A stretch of 49,009 nucleotides of DNA, taken from Alistipes sp. GTDB taxonomy: Bacteria > Bacteroidota > Bacteroidia > Bacteroidales > Rikenellaceae. The first letter of the stretch is position 1. Each line of letters opens with the position of its first letter. This document shows, one piece after another, positions 1 to 8,320 of this stretch. The stretch is taken from the NCBI GenBank assembly GCA_020026375.1, contig JAHHQN010000016.1, forward strand, positions 1 through 49,009, written 5' to 3'. The translations under genes and the position numbers were made by a program. The notes beneath the pieces are model-generated. The model made no database searches, was not told where the DNA came from, and was given only the letters and a program-made list of their open reading frames with translations.

Positions 1-55
1 TTATTACATTATTACATTATTACATTATTACATTATTACATTATTACATTATTAC
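1..55. repeat. Octanucleotide tandem repeat (TTATTACA)n
   Basis: Six full copies of TTATTACA plus seven bases of a seventh are read directly from the first base of the window, so the array may be longer to the left. The unit is eight bases, not a multiple of three. It ends where TTATTAC is followed by GGCAA. No gene covers it here. Such short tandem arrays can change length by replication slippage; any effect on a gene to the left cannot be judged from this window. Confidence 0.95.
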
Positions 56-329
56 GGCAAAATTCCAAACTTTTGTAATGCAAAATCACCTGTTTTAGAA
101 AGGAAGATTTTTTTATCACCTTTCGATTTTTCAACATTTTCACAATATTAATCATACCTTCACAAATATCAATGTGTTAGAAAATAATTAAAAAAACTAT
201 TTGATTTTTATTAGTTTACCTTTTCCAGGACTCAAAAAGACCGAAAACACCACAAAACTACCCTGTTTTAGGTATATCAAATGTCACAAATAATATTATC
301 GGTCGCAAAAAACCACTCCCCCACCTTCC
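56..329. other. AT-rich gene-free spacer
   Basis: No open frame with coding character is seen on either strand. The stretch is much richer in A and T than the genes that follow, with runs of A and T and no recognisable RNA gene. It separates the tandem repeat from the terminator of the sulfatase operon. No strong promoter match was found. Confidence 0.6.
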
Positions 330-372
330 AAAAAAGGAGCGGAACGGTAAAATATATCACCGTTCCGCTCCC
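330..372 (-). terminator. Intrinsic terminator of the GH20-sulfatase operon
   Basis: Twelve-base perfect arms (GGAGCGGAACGG at 336-347 and CCGTTCCGCTCC at 361-372) enclose a 13-base loop. Read on the minus strand the stem is followed directly by six T (330-335). It lies about 80 bases past the sulfatase stop codon. Confidence 0.9.
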
Positions 373-450
373 ATAAATTTTAAAAACTCCGTAAAAATCA
401 GAATTTTAGATTTCCGTCTGTAATCCGACATACAGAACAAATATCAACGA

Positions 451-2007
451 TTAGTCGTTCTTCGCACGTTCGCGCCGCAAGATGCTCTGCATCTCGAAGA
501 CCACATCGGGGTGGTCGGCGGCCACATCACGCCCCTCGTATTTCTCCTTCATGTCGAAAAGCAACGGCGTTGTCGAGTTGCCCGTCTCGATTTTCGGCCC
601 CCACGGAATCATCTTCGGGCCGTCGCTGGCCTCGATGAACTTCCACTCGGGAGTACGCACCGACAGCACACGGTTGGAGGCCAGCTCCAGCACCCACGGA
701 CGATCGTCGTGCGTCTCGCCCAGCAGATTGCCCAGGCAACTGCGACTGTCGGGTGCGCTGCCCTTCGGCAGACGTGCGCCAATCAGCTCGCCGAGCGAGG
801 CCAGCCAGTCAATCTGCGACATCAGCACATCGGACTCCGCCCCCTGCTTCACCCTCTTCGGCCAGCGGACAATGGCCGGCACCATCGTGCCACCCTCATA
901 GGCACTGTACTTGTTGCCGCGGTAGGGACCCGCAGGACGGTGGTCGCCCAGCAGCTCCTCCGAGCGGTCGGCATAGCCGTCGTCGACCACCGGACCGTTG
1001 TCGCTCGAAAGAATGACCAGCGTATTGTCGGCAATGCCCAGACGGTCGAGGGTCTCCATAATCTGTCCCACGCTCCAGTCGAATTGCAGAATGGCATCAC
1101 CGCGCAGTCCCATCGGCGACTTGCCGCGGAAACGCTCGTGGGGAAAGCGCGGCACATGGACATCGTTGGTGGCGAAATAGATGAAGAACGGCTCGTCGCG
1201 GTGGGCGGTGATGAAGTCAACGGCATGACGGGTGATGGAGTCGGCGATATGTTCGTCCTTCCACAGGGCCTTGCCGCCGCCCTTCATGTAACCGATGCGG
1301 CCGATACCGTTGACGATGGACATGTCGTGGCCGTGGCTCGACTTGAGGTTGTAGAGCAGTTCGGGATTCTCGCGTCCGGTCGGCTCGCCCTCGAAGTTCC
1401 GCCGGTAGCTCACCTCGATGGGTGCCGAGGGGTCGTAGTCGGCCACACGGTCGTTCTCGATGAAGACACACGGCACACGGTCGGCCGTGGCCGCCATGAT
1501 ATAGTGGTAGTCGAAGCCCAAATCGCTCAGTCCCGACGGCAGCGGAGCGTTCCAGTCCTGCTCGCCGCCCTTTTCGCCCAGTCCCAGATGCCACTTGCCG
1601 AAGGCGGCGGTGGTGTATCCCGCATGGCGGAACATGTCGGCCATCGTGTACTGCGAGGGCGAGATAATCATGCCGGCATTTCCGGCCGCCACATCGGTGC
1701 CGGGCTTGCGCCACGCATAGTGGCCCGTGAGCAGCGAGTAGCGCGACGGGGTGCTGGTGGCCGCCACCGCGTGGGCATTCGTGAAGCGCACGCCCTCGGC
1801 CGCCAGACGGTCGACATGAGGGGTAGCCACCCGTTGCGCACCATAGCACGACAAATCGCCGTAGCCCAAATCATCGGCATAGATAATCACCACGTTGGGC
1901 AGCGCACGCCGACACACCGCCCCGTTCCTGTCGGGCTGATTGCCGCCCGTCACCGCCACAGCCGCCAGCGGAGTGAGGCATGCCACGGTCAGAATTTCCT
2001 TTTTCAT
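451..2007 (-). CDS. Secreted Ser-type sulfatase (arylsulfatase/alkaline phosphatase superfamily)
   Basis: Predicted to hydrolyse sulfate esters, probably on host glycans in the periplasm. The 518-residue protein starts with a short signal-like hydrophobic stretch (residues 5-20), then the metal-binding Asp45-Asp46 pair in IIYADDLGYGD. The sulfatase signature is STPSRYSLLTG at residues 85-95, with Ser85 in the place of the residue converted to formylglycine. It is therefore the Ser-type, which in anaerobes depends on the radical-SAM maturase anSME; no such gene is in the window. The length is normal for the family. It sits 51 bases downstream of a GH20 hexosaminidase on the same strand and is probably cotranscribed with it, which suggests desulfation of N-acetylhexosamine-containing glycans. 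The exact substrate is not readable from the sequence. The ATG is followed by the typical MKK signal-peptide start. Confidence 0.9.
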   Translation of the reverse strand: MKKEILTVACLTPLAAVAVTGGNQPDRNGAVCRRALPNVVIIYADDLGYGDLSCYGAQRVATPHVDRLAAEGVRFTNAHAVAATSTPSRYSLLTGHYAWRKPGTDVAAGNAGMIISPSQYTMADMFRHAGYTTAAFGKWHLGLGEKGGEQDWNAPLPSGLSDLGFDYHYIMAATADRVPCVFIENDRVADYDPSAPIEVSYRRNFEGEPTGRENPELLYNLKSSHGHDMSIVNGIGRIGYMKGGGKALWKDEHIADSITRHAVDFITAHRDEPFFIYFATNDVHVPRFPHERFRGKSPMGLRGDAILQFDWSVGQIMETLDRLGIADNTLVILSSDNGPVVDDGYADRSEELLGDHRPAGPYRGNKYSAYEGGTMVPAIVRWPKRVKQGAESDVLMSQIDWLASLGELIGARLPKGSAPDSRSCLGNLLGETHDDRPWVLELASNRVLSVRTPEWKFIEASDGPKMIPWGPKIETGNSTTPLLFDMKEKYEGRDVAADHPDVVFEMQSILRRERAKND

Positions 2008-2058
2008 ATCGTTTGAGGGTTTTTCATGAGGTTTTCATACCTTATTATATAACACCGA

Positions 2059-4365
2059 CTACTCCACCCCCACCTCGTCGGCAAAGACAAAGGCTTTTTC
2101 GGGCTTCACGGTCTTCAGGTCGGGGATATCGTTCATCACCTGTGCCGTGATTCTCACATAGCGGGCGCTCACCGTGGGGAAAGTCACCTCCTCGCGGCGC
2201 AACTCCACAGTCACGGAAGCAGGCGCGGGGAGCGGCTTGCGCGCCACCTCTGTGAAGCGGAGGCCGTCGTCGGAAGTCTCCACCACAAGACCGGCAGCCG
2301 GGAAGATGTCGTCGTTGGTGTTGATGAGCGTACTGACCCACACCTTCGAGAAGCGGGTCTTCTCTCCCAGATCGACCACCGCCTGCAAATCCGTACCGCG
2401 ACACCCCACCCAGCGGCCATCACGGTAGTTCGAGGTGCCGAAGCAGCCGTCGGTGAGCGTGCGGCCCAGCTGTGCGCGGTAATCCTTATGGGGCGCATGG
2501 GTGAGGGAGAGCGGTCTGAACGAGGCGAGATGACGGGCGAAACGCTCCTCCGAGACTTCGCTCCGACGACCGTCACGCACGGCCACCGCCTTCAAATCGG
2601 TGGCACGGTCAATCGCTATGGGTGCGGTGTAGCGCAGCGAGCCGCCATCGGGTTGCGAGCCGTCGAGCGTATAGCGGATATCGGCCTTGCCGAAGGTCGA
2701 CAACCCCACACGCAGCACGCCGCCCACGGTGTCGGCCTCAGGCTGTATCATCACATCGTAGATATCCTTGCGGAAATCGTAACCGCGACGGTTGTAGATT
2801 TCGAGCAGTGCAGGCAGACGCTCGACATAGCTGTCGAAATCACGGTTTTCGGGAGTACTCCACTGCACCTCGGCCAGCGACGACATGCGCGGCAGAATCT
2901 GCCACTCGACTTTCAGACTGTCGGCCGTCCACTCCGTCCACAGGCAGGCCTGCGCTCCGATGATATGCGACTGCTCCTCGGGGGTGAGCTGCTCCGACAC
3001 GGGTTCGAATTCATAGACACGCTGCAAACTCTTGAGTCCCTTGATTTTGTTGAAATGCGGATTGCTGAAATAGAAATACTGGTAGGGCGCCAGGATACAG
3101 TTGTGACGCAGGCGCGCCACCGACACCGCCGCGTCGGGACGTGTCCAGGCCATCACCGTCGAGTTTTCGGGCAGACCGCCATGGAGCATCTCGTCCCAGC
3201 CGAGCATCTTGCGGCCGCGTGCCGCTATCGTGTGCGCCACTTCCGACATGAAGTAGCGTTGCAGCTGCTCCTCGCGGCTGTGGTCCGGCGTAGCCTTCAG
3301 TCCCAGACGGCGTATCTTCGCCTGACACTTGGGGCAGGCCTTCCACCGCTCCTTGGGACACTCGTCGCCGCCGATGTGGATATACTCCGAGGGGAAGATG
3401 TCCATCACCTCCTCCAGCACGTCACGGGCAAACTGCAACGCCTTGTCGTTGCCGCCGCACAACACTTCCTTGAACACACCCCACTCACAAGGCACCTCAT
3501 AAGGGCCACCCGTACAGCCCAATTCGGGATAGGAGGCCAGTGCCGCCATCATGTGGCCGGGGAGGTCGATTTCGGGAATCACGGTGATGAAACGCTCGGC
3601 CGCATAGTCGACAATCTCGCGCGCCTGCTCTTGGGTATAGTAACCGCGGCACTCCACATTGTCGTATTCGGGTTTCCACGATGTCATCGAGCGCGGACGC
3701 ACCGACCCCACCTCCGTCAGACGGGGGTACTTGAGGATTTCGATTCTCCAGCCCTGATCCTCGGTCAGATGCCAGTGGAAGTGGTTGATATTGTGGAGAG
3801 CCAGCATGTCGATGACCTGCTTGACATAGTCCACCGAAAAGAAATGGCGGCCCACGTCGAGCATGAAACCGCGATAGGCAAACCGCGGCGAGTCGCTCAC
3901 CTCACCGGCCGGAAGCGCAGGACGCTCCCCCGTATCGAGGGTCACGGGCAGCGACTTAAAGAGCGTCTGCACACCATAGAACACGCCGCTCTCGCTGCCG
4001 CCGGACAACTCCACACCGTCGGCATCAATTCGCAGACGGTAGGCCTCACGGTTGGCGAGCGTGGAATCCACCGCCAGACGTATGGCCCTGACGTCGGCAC
4101 GGGCGACGACCTCCGGCTCCAGACCCGTCACCTCCTTCACATACGAGGAGAGGAACTGTGCCGTGCGCACCAGTTTCGCGTTGTCGGCCGCACATACGAT
4201 TTTGGTCGAGGGGGTAATTACAAAAGGCTGTGCCTCGCGGTCCTGTACCACATGGAGGGGCTGCGGAATGACATTGAGGTCACCGACCGCCACAGGGGTG
4301 CAGGAGACCATCACACCACAGAGCAATGCGGCCGCCGTCCACCCCGAAACAAGGATATTCTTCAT
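2059..4365 (-). CDS. GH20 beta-N-acetylhexosaminidase, lipoprotein with C-terminal F5/8-type (discoidin-like) domain
   Basis: Removes terminal beta-linked GlcNAc or GalNAc from glycans. The 768-residue protein starts with a signal peptide ending in a lipobox-like MVSC (Cys22), so it is probably membrane anchored. A hexosaminidase N-terminal domain covers roughly residues 25-155. The GH20 barrel follows, with HFHWHLTEDQGWR near 196-207 and the catalytic pair Asp334-Glu335 in HIGGDE, which acts by substrate-assisted catalysis. After the barrel come a small chitobiase-type beta domain (about 550-620) and a C-terminal F5/8 type C-like carbohydrate-binding domain (about 625-768). The gene heads a probable two-gene operon with the sulfatase. 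No consensus promoter could be picked out upstream. The family call is very firm; exact linkage preference is unknown. Confidence 0.93.
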   Translation of the reverse strand: MKNILVSGWTAAALLCGVMVSCTPVAVGDLNVIPQPLHVVQDREAQPFVITPSTKIVCAADNAKLVRTAQFLSSYVKEVTGLEPEVVARADVRAIRLAVDSTLANREAYRLRIDADGVELSGGSESGVFYGVQTLFKSLPVTLDTGERPALPAGEVSDSPRFAYRGFMLDVGRHFFSVDYVKQVIDMLALHNINHFHWHLTEDQGWRIEILKYPRLTEVGSVRPRSMTSWKPEYDNVECRGYYTQEQAREIVDYAAERFITVIPEIDLPGHMMAALASYPELGCTGGPYEVPCEWGVFKEVLCGGNDKALQFARDVLEEVMDIFPSEYIHIGGDECPKERWKACPKCQAKIRRLGLKATPDHSREEQLQRYFMSEVAHTIAARGRKMLGWDEMLHGGLPENSTVMAWTRPDAAVSVARLRHNCILAPYQYFYFSNPHFNKIKGLKSLQRVYEFEPVSEQLTPEEQSHIIGAQACLWTEWTADSLKVEWQILPRMSSLAEVQWSTPENRDFDSYVERLPALLEIYNRRGYDFRKDIYDVMIQPEADTVGGVLRVGLSTFGKADIRYTLDGSQPDGGSLRYTAPIAIDRATDLKAVAVRDGRRSEVSEERFARHLASFRPLSLTHAPHKDYRAQLGRTLTDGCFGTSNYRDGRWVGCRGTDLQAVVDLGEKTRFSKVWVSTLINTNDDIFPAAGLVVETSDDGLRFTEVARKPLPAPASVTVELRREEVTFPTVSARYVRITAQVMNDIPDLKTVKPEKAFVFADEVGVE

Positions 4366-4751
4366 AAAATCAGATAAGGGTTATGACATCAGAAAACACG
4401 GCACCCTTTTCGGGGGTGCATTCCATCATGTAAAATTAGTCGTTTTGTGGGGTAAAACCAAATTTTAAAGACCGAGAATTTCACCATCAAAACCTTATGA
4501 TAAGAGGTATGGCACCACCCCTCGCACCGCAAATACGGCACAGAAATTGTCTCTGCATCGGCAGCGGACACCCCCGAATCTTCCACTTCGAGAGGCGTTT
4601 GCAACAGGTGGAAATTCCACCATAACGGAAATAGAGGATTTTGCGGACAAATATTTTAAATAAATTGGCAAACTTTAGTTTTTTAGAAAATTATAACTAC
4701 CTTTGTACGTTAAAAAGAATACCATAATCAGCAAATTAAATTTTTTGGGAT
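4366..4751. other. Divergent intergenic region between GH20 and OmpA genes
   Basis: No convincing gene is present; short open frames here lack coding character. Near the GH20 start a small hairpin (GCACCC at 4401-4406 with GGGTGC at 4414-4419) could lie in the 5' leader of the minus-strand transcript. The right end is AT-rich and holds the promoter of the OmpA gene. Confidence 0.6.
4675..4705 (+). promoter_or_regulatory. Bacteroidota-type promoter of the OmpA gene
   Basis: TACCTTTG (4698-4705) matches the -7 consensus TAnnTTTG, with TTAG at 4675-4678 as a near-match to the -33 TTTG at 19-base spacing. It lies 47 bases before the start codon, leaving an AT-rich 5' leader. Confidence 0.75.
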
Positions 4752-5948
4752 ATGAAAAAATTATTTTTACTCTTGGCTTTTGTTGCCATGGCAACAACTT
4801 CCGTGATGGCTGAAACCAGCAAGTCAGAAGATAATAAGAATTATCTGAACGGCAAGTACGGCAGCTTCGCAGGATTCCAGACCAACGGCTTCTGGTCGAA
4901 CTGGGAGATTTCTGCCGGCTTCGGTATCGGTACCGCCATGTCGTCGGGTCCCGATTTGGGTTCGCGCAGCGACCGTTTCGGTTTCCAGGGCGATTTCGCA
5001 GTGACCAAGTGGCTCCACCCCGTTGTGGGTCTGCGCGCTCAGTTGCAGGGCGGTAAGTTCGCCAACTTCCACGCCGACTACGGCAAGATGAAGTGGCCCT
5101 ACATGTTCGCCCATGCCGACGTGATGCTCAACCTCTCCAACTGGATTGGCGGCTACCGCGAGGACCGCGTCTACTATGCCGTTCCCTACATCGGTGGCGG
5201 TTACATGGTTTCGAACTTCACCGACAAGAGCCAGGCCGAGAACCACTACGGCACCGCACAGCAGTTCGCTCTGGCCTACGGTCTGCTCAACAAGTTCCGC
5301 GTGTCAAAGGCTTTTGACATCAACCTCGAATTCAAGGGTCTGTGGGCCAAGTCGAACGCCTGCCCCACCCAGATGACCGGCAGCCACCTCTTCGGTCTCT
5401 CGACCACTGTGGGTGTGACCTACCGCTTCAAGAACCGCACCTGGGAGCGCGCCGTAGCCGCTTCGGTTGCCGGTGCAGAGATTGCCGCCTACCAGAAGGC
5501 CGCCGAGCAGAGCAAGGCCGAGCTGGAGAACGCAAAGGCCGAGAACCAGCGTCTGTCGCAGGACCTGGCCGCTGCAAAGGCTGAGGCAGAGAAGGCTCCC
5601 AAGACCATCGTAGTGAAGGAGGAGGCCGACAACACCGCTTCGATGACCGTATTGTTCTACTGCGGCTCGACCCGCATCTCGACCAAGGAGCGCACCCGTC
5701 TGAAACTCATCGTCGACGCCATGAAGAAGGCTCCTGCCGACAAGCACTTCACCCTCGTGGGTCACGCCGATTCGCAGACCGGTACTCCCGAATTCAACAA
5801 GCGCATCGCCGAGAAGCGAGCCAAGGTGGTTTACGATTACCTCGTGAACGAGGGTATCGATGCCGACCGCATGTCGTACAAGGGCGTGGGTGACACCATG
5901 GACATCAACGCTTACCCCGCTGCCAACCGTGCAGTAACCATCGAGTAA
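4752..5948 (+). CDS. OmpA-family outer-membrane protein
   Basis: Structural outer-membrane protein that ties the outer membrane to peptidoglycan. The 398 residues comprise a signal peptide (MKK start, cleavage near VMA-ET at 20-21) and a beta-barrel-like region with alternating aromatic and glycine-rich strands (about 30-235). Next come an Ala/Glu/Lys-rich coiled-coil linker (about 245-285) and a C-terminal OmpA peptidoglycan-binding domain (about 295-398). That domain carries the motif stretch NKRIAEKRAKVVYDYL and the downstream GVGDT. Strong promoter, strong terminator and GC-rich, optimised-looking codons suggest high expression as a single-gene unit. This architecture is common for major porin-like proteins of Bacteroidales. 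The end of the protein (NRAVTIE) is the usual conserved C terminus, so the gene is intact. Confidence 0.93.
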   Translation: MKKLFLLLAFVAMATTSVMAETSKSEDNKNYLNGKYGSFAGFQTNGFWSNWEISAGFGIGTAMSSGPDLGSRSDRFGFQGDFAVTKWLHPVVGLRAQLQGGKFANFHADYGKMKWPYMFAHADVMLNLSNWIGGYREDRVYYAVPYIGGGYMVSNFTDKSQAENHYGTAQQFALAYGLLNKFRVSKAFDINLEFKGLWAKSNACPTQMTGSHLFGLSTTVGVTYRFKNRTWERAVAASVAGAEIAAYQKAAEQSKAELENAKAENQRLSQDLAAAKAEAEKAPKTIVVKEEADNTASMTVLFYCGSTRISTKERTRLKLIVDAMKKAPADKHFTLVGHADSQTGTPEFNKRIAEKRAKVVYDYLVNEGIDADRMSYKGVGDTMDINAYPAANRAVTIE

Positions 5949-5972
5949 GACTCGACGAAATATCAAACACAA

Positions 5973-6006
5973 AGCCGACACCTTTTCGCGGGTGTCGGCT
6001 TTTTTT
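5973..6006 (+). terminator. Intrinsic terminator of the OmpA gene
   Basis: Perfect 10-base arms (AGCCGACACC at 5973-5982, GGTGTCGGCT at 5991-6000) with an 8-base loop and six T immediately after. It starts 24 bases past the stop codon. Confidence 0.95.
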
Positions 6007-6177
6007 GTATGCCTGCCTCTGCTTGCTGACCTTCTTCCATGAACGCCGGCCAGCGACGCGCCCACCGCAGGCATCGCAATCCGCTGATGCCAAACAAGTT
6101 CCGTCAAATCACACGGAAAAACGGCCGACAGAGGACGTGAAGCAGGGTTTTCGAAGTTATTAAAATTATTAACATTC

Positions 6178-6209
6178 TTGAAAAATATAACGGGAAAACA
6201 CTATCTTTG
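6178..6209 (+). promoter_or_regulatory. Promoter of the OB-fold lipoprotein gene
   Basis: TATCTTTG at 6202-6209 fits TAnnTTTG exactly, and TTG at 6178-6180 is 21 bases upstream. Because it overlaps the first ATG-like codon of the open frame (6207), the downstream ATG at 6297 must be the real start. Confidence 0.8.
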
Positions 6210-6296
6210 CCGCGTGAAATTGAGTACAAGCCGCCACTACTAACCTACGATGCAAACCCGTACACCAAGCAACTCACTATCACAAATATTACATTC

Positions 6297-8129
6297 ATGA
6301 AAAAATTTTTACTCCGGTCGCTCCTCATCACTGCGACCATGTTCTTTGCATTCGGCGCAACGTCCTGCTCCGATGACGACGAAATCCAGAACGGCGGCAA
6401 CGGCGACAACACCGACCCTTCGAAGATTACTCTGGCCGACATTCTCAAAGCCGAACCCGGACAGCACGAGGTGGAAGGCGTAACCGTGGTTGCCACCAAC
6501 GAGCAGGGTCTGATTGTCACCGAGGGTGAAGCCAGCATGTATGTTTTCGTAGGCGAGGCACACAACCTTGTGGCAGGCGACGTGGTAACCCTCTCGGGCG
6601 AGACCTCCCTCTACAACAACCTGTTGCAGTTCGGCAAGGGTACCGTAGTCACCAAGACCGGCACCGGCAAGGTGAAGAATCCCACCCCCACAGCAATGGA
6701 AGCCGCCGATTTGGCGGACTACGCAAAGGCCCCCAGCTACAAGTATGCCAGCTTCAAGGGTATGGTCATGGTAGCCGGCCAGTACATCAACATGCAGATT
6801 GACGGCACCAACTATCTGGTCAGCATCGACTACATGGGCGAGGAGTTCAAGACCAAATACAACATGCACGACGTGGAACTGAGCGGCTGGCTCTACGGCT
6901 CGTTCAAGAGTTTCATCTACGTGCTTCCCGTCGAGGTGAAGGATCTGGGCGAGCATAAGGACGAGGTTCCCGCCGGCGCCATCTACTTCAGCAACTTCGA
7001 CAAAAGCCCCGCAACACAGGACTACCAGCACGGTAACCGCAAGGAGTGGCCCTGGCTCACCGACTTCGACGGCTGGGTAAACCACAAGGGTTCGGGCGTG
7101 GAGAAGGTAACCTACGACTCGAAGAACATGTATGCACGTACCAACCAGTCGTCGAACGGCGAGTTGTCGTACTACGACGGTTCGGGTATGAACAACATCT
7201 TCTTCTCGACAGCCCCCAACTATTTCATCATCAAGGATATTGCGGTAAACACCCAGAATCTGAAACTCACTTTCGGCGCACAGCGCTATGCACAGGGTGC
7301 TTCGAACGAGTTCCTCAAGTCGGACTTCGTGGTCCGCGTATCGCAGGACGGTGAGACCTGGTCACAGAGCCTCAAGTATGACTTCGACAAGGAGGACGGC
7401 TTCGGCCAGTGGAGAGTTGCCACCCTCAACTTCTCGATTCCCGCAGGTGTCAAGAACCTCTGCATCAAGTTCGAGGCCAAGATGAGCAGTGTGAACCGTA
7501 TCGACGACGTGTTGCTCATCGAGGGCGAGGGCGGCCAGATGGCAGAGTTCGGCGCACAGGAAATCGTCGAGAAGTCGACCATCGCCGAGGTCATCGCAGC
7601 TCCCGTGGACAACATCTACAAGATTGAGGGTCAGATTATCGGCACCCATGACAAGGGCTTCCTCGTGAAGGACGAGACAGGCGTTATCCTCGTCTTCAAG
7701 AAGAAGCACGGCCAGAAGGTTGGCTCGACCATCACCGTAGAGGGTGTGACCACCGAATACGCCGGCATGAAGCAGTTCGGCGAGACCAGCACCATCACCC
7801 TGATCGGCGAAGGTACCTACACACAGCCCCAGCCCGAGGTACTGGACGGCAAGAAGATGGAGGAGTACGCCAAGAACCCCACCATCAAGTACATTCAGTA
7901 TGAAGGTCTGATGACCTCCTTCCAGGACGAAATTTACCAGTTGCACAACAATGTGGCAGTCGACGGCACAGACATCATCGGCGCCATCATGTTCCCCGCG
8001 AAGGAGCTCAACATCAAAGACTACGACAACAAGAAGATTCGCGTGACCGGCTATGCGCTGGGTATGAGCACCTCTGCCGACAAGAAGCAGCAGCTCAACA
8101 CCATGGTCATCAGCATCGAGGCGTTGTAA
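6297..8129 (+). CDS. Large lipoprotein with duplicated OB-fold-like modules (DUF5689-like) and a central jelly-roll-like domain
   Basis: Function is not known; likely surface-exposed or periplasmic binding. The start at 6297 gives 610 residues and an evident lipoprotein signal peptide (MKKFLLRSLL start, ATSC lipobox, Cys23) followed by an acidic, Asn/Gly-rich linker. About residues 40-205 and 440-610 are two related halves. Each starts with an ILKAEPG or VIAAPVD type helix, has a strand pattern such as HEVEGVTVV / YKIEGQIIG, then a 'GLIVTEG / GFLVKDE' turn, and a second OB-like unit introduced by a YAK-containing segment. Between them (about 240-425) is a domain beginning YFSNFDKS, similar to choice-of-anchor or cleaved-adhesin type jelly rolls. 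It has its own promoter and terminator, so it is probably a single-gene unit. The internal duplication was read directly; the domain names are by resemblance. Confidence 0.75.
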   Translation: MKKFLLRSLLITATMFFAFGATSCSDDDEIQNGGNGDNTDPSKITLADILKAEPGQHEVEGVTVVATNEQGLIVTEGEASMYVFVGEAHNLVAGDVVTLSGETSLYNNLLQFGKGTVVTKTGTGKVKNPTPTAMEAADLADYAKAPSYKYASFKGMVMVAGQYINMQIDGTNYLVSIDYMGEEFKTKYNMHDVELSGWLYGSFKSFIYVLPVEVKDLGEHKDEVPAGAIYFSNFDKSPATQDYQHGNRKEWPWLTDFDGWVNHKGSGVEKVTYDSKNMYARTNQSSNGELSYYDGSGMNNIFFSTAPNYFIIKDIAVNTQNLKLTFGAQRYAQGASNEFLKSDFVVRVSQDGETWSQSLKYDFDKEDGFGQWRVATLNFSIPAGVKNLCIKFEAKMSSVNRIDDVLLIEGEGGQMAEFGAQEIVEKSTIAEVIAAPVDNIYKIEGQIIGTHDKGFLVKDETGVILVFKKKHGQKVGSTITVEGVTTEYAGMKQFGETSTITLIGEGTYTQPQPEVLDGKKMEEYAKNPTIKYIQYEGLMTSFQDEIYQLHNNVAVDGTDIIGAIMFPAKELNIKDYDNKKIRVTGYALGMSTSADKKQQLNTMVISIEAL

Positions 8130-8171
8130 TGCAGCAATAAAACACAGCGGTCGGGCAACCGGCCATCATCG

Positions 8172-8203
8172 GAGAGGAGGACACTGGTCCTCCTCTCTTT
8201 TTT
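8172..8203 (+). terminator. Intrinsic terminator of the OB-fold lipoprotein gene
   Basis: Perfect 11-base arms (GAGAGGAGGAC at 8172-8182, GTCCTCCTCTC at 8187-8197), a 4-base loop and six T (8198-8203). Confidence 0.95.
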
Positions 8204-8252
8204 ATGCACCAAAGGCAGGAAGGGTGCGTCGGCCGCGCAGACGCCACGGCAC

Positions 8253-8293
8253 AAAAAAAGCGGAAGAGGGATTTTCGTTCCCCTCTTCCGCTT
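8253..8293 (-). terminator. Intrinsic terminator of the lpdA operon
   Basis: Perfect 13-base arms (8258-8270 and 8281-8293) around a 10-base loop. On the minus strand the stem runs into a tract of seven T (8253-8259). It lies 27 bases after the lpdA stop codon. Confidence 0.95.
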
Positions 8294-8320
8294 CCTTATT
8301 GATGCGGCGATGACTGTCGC

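Noticed and set aside
511..2016. Long plus-strand open frame antisense to the sulfatase (and similar ones antisense to GH20, lpdA, dipeptidase, GH2, nanH and mmdA)
   Set aside because: Each faces a well-recognised gene and shows no motif, signal or plausible start; they reflect the third-position GC bias of the real genes.
4389..4604. Short minus-strand open frame of about 71 codons upstream of the GH20 gene
   Set aside because: No motif, no promoter, odd composition; more likely non-coding leader sequence.
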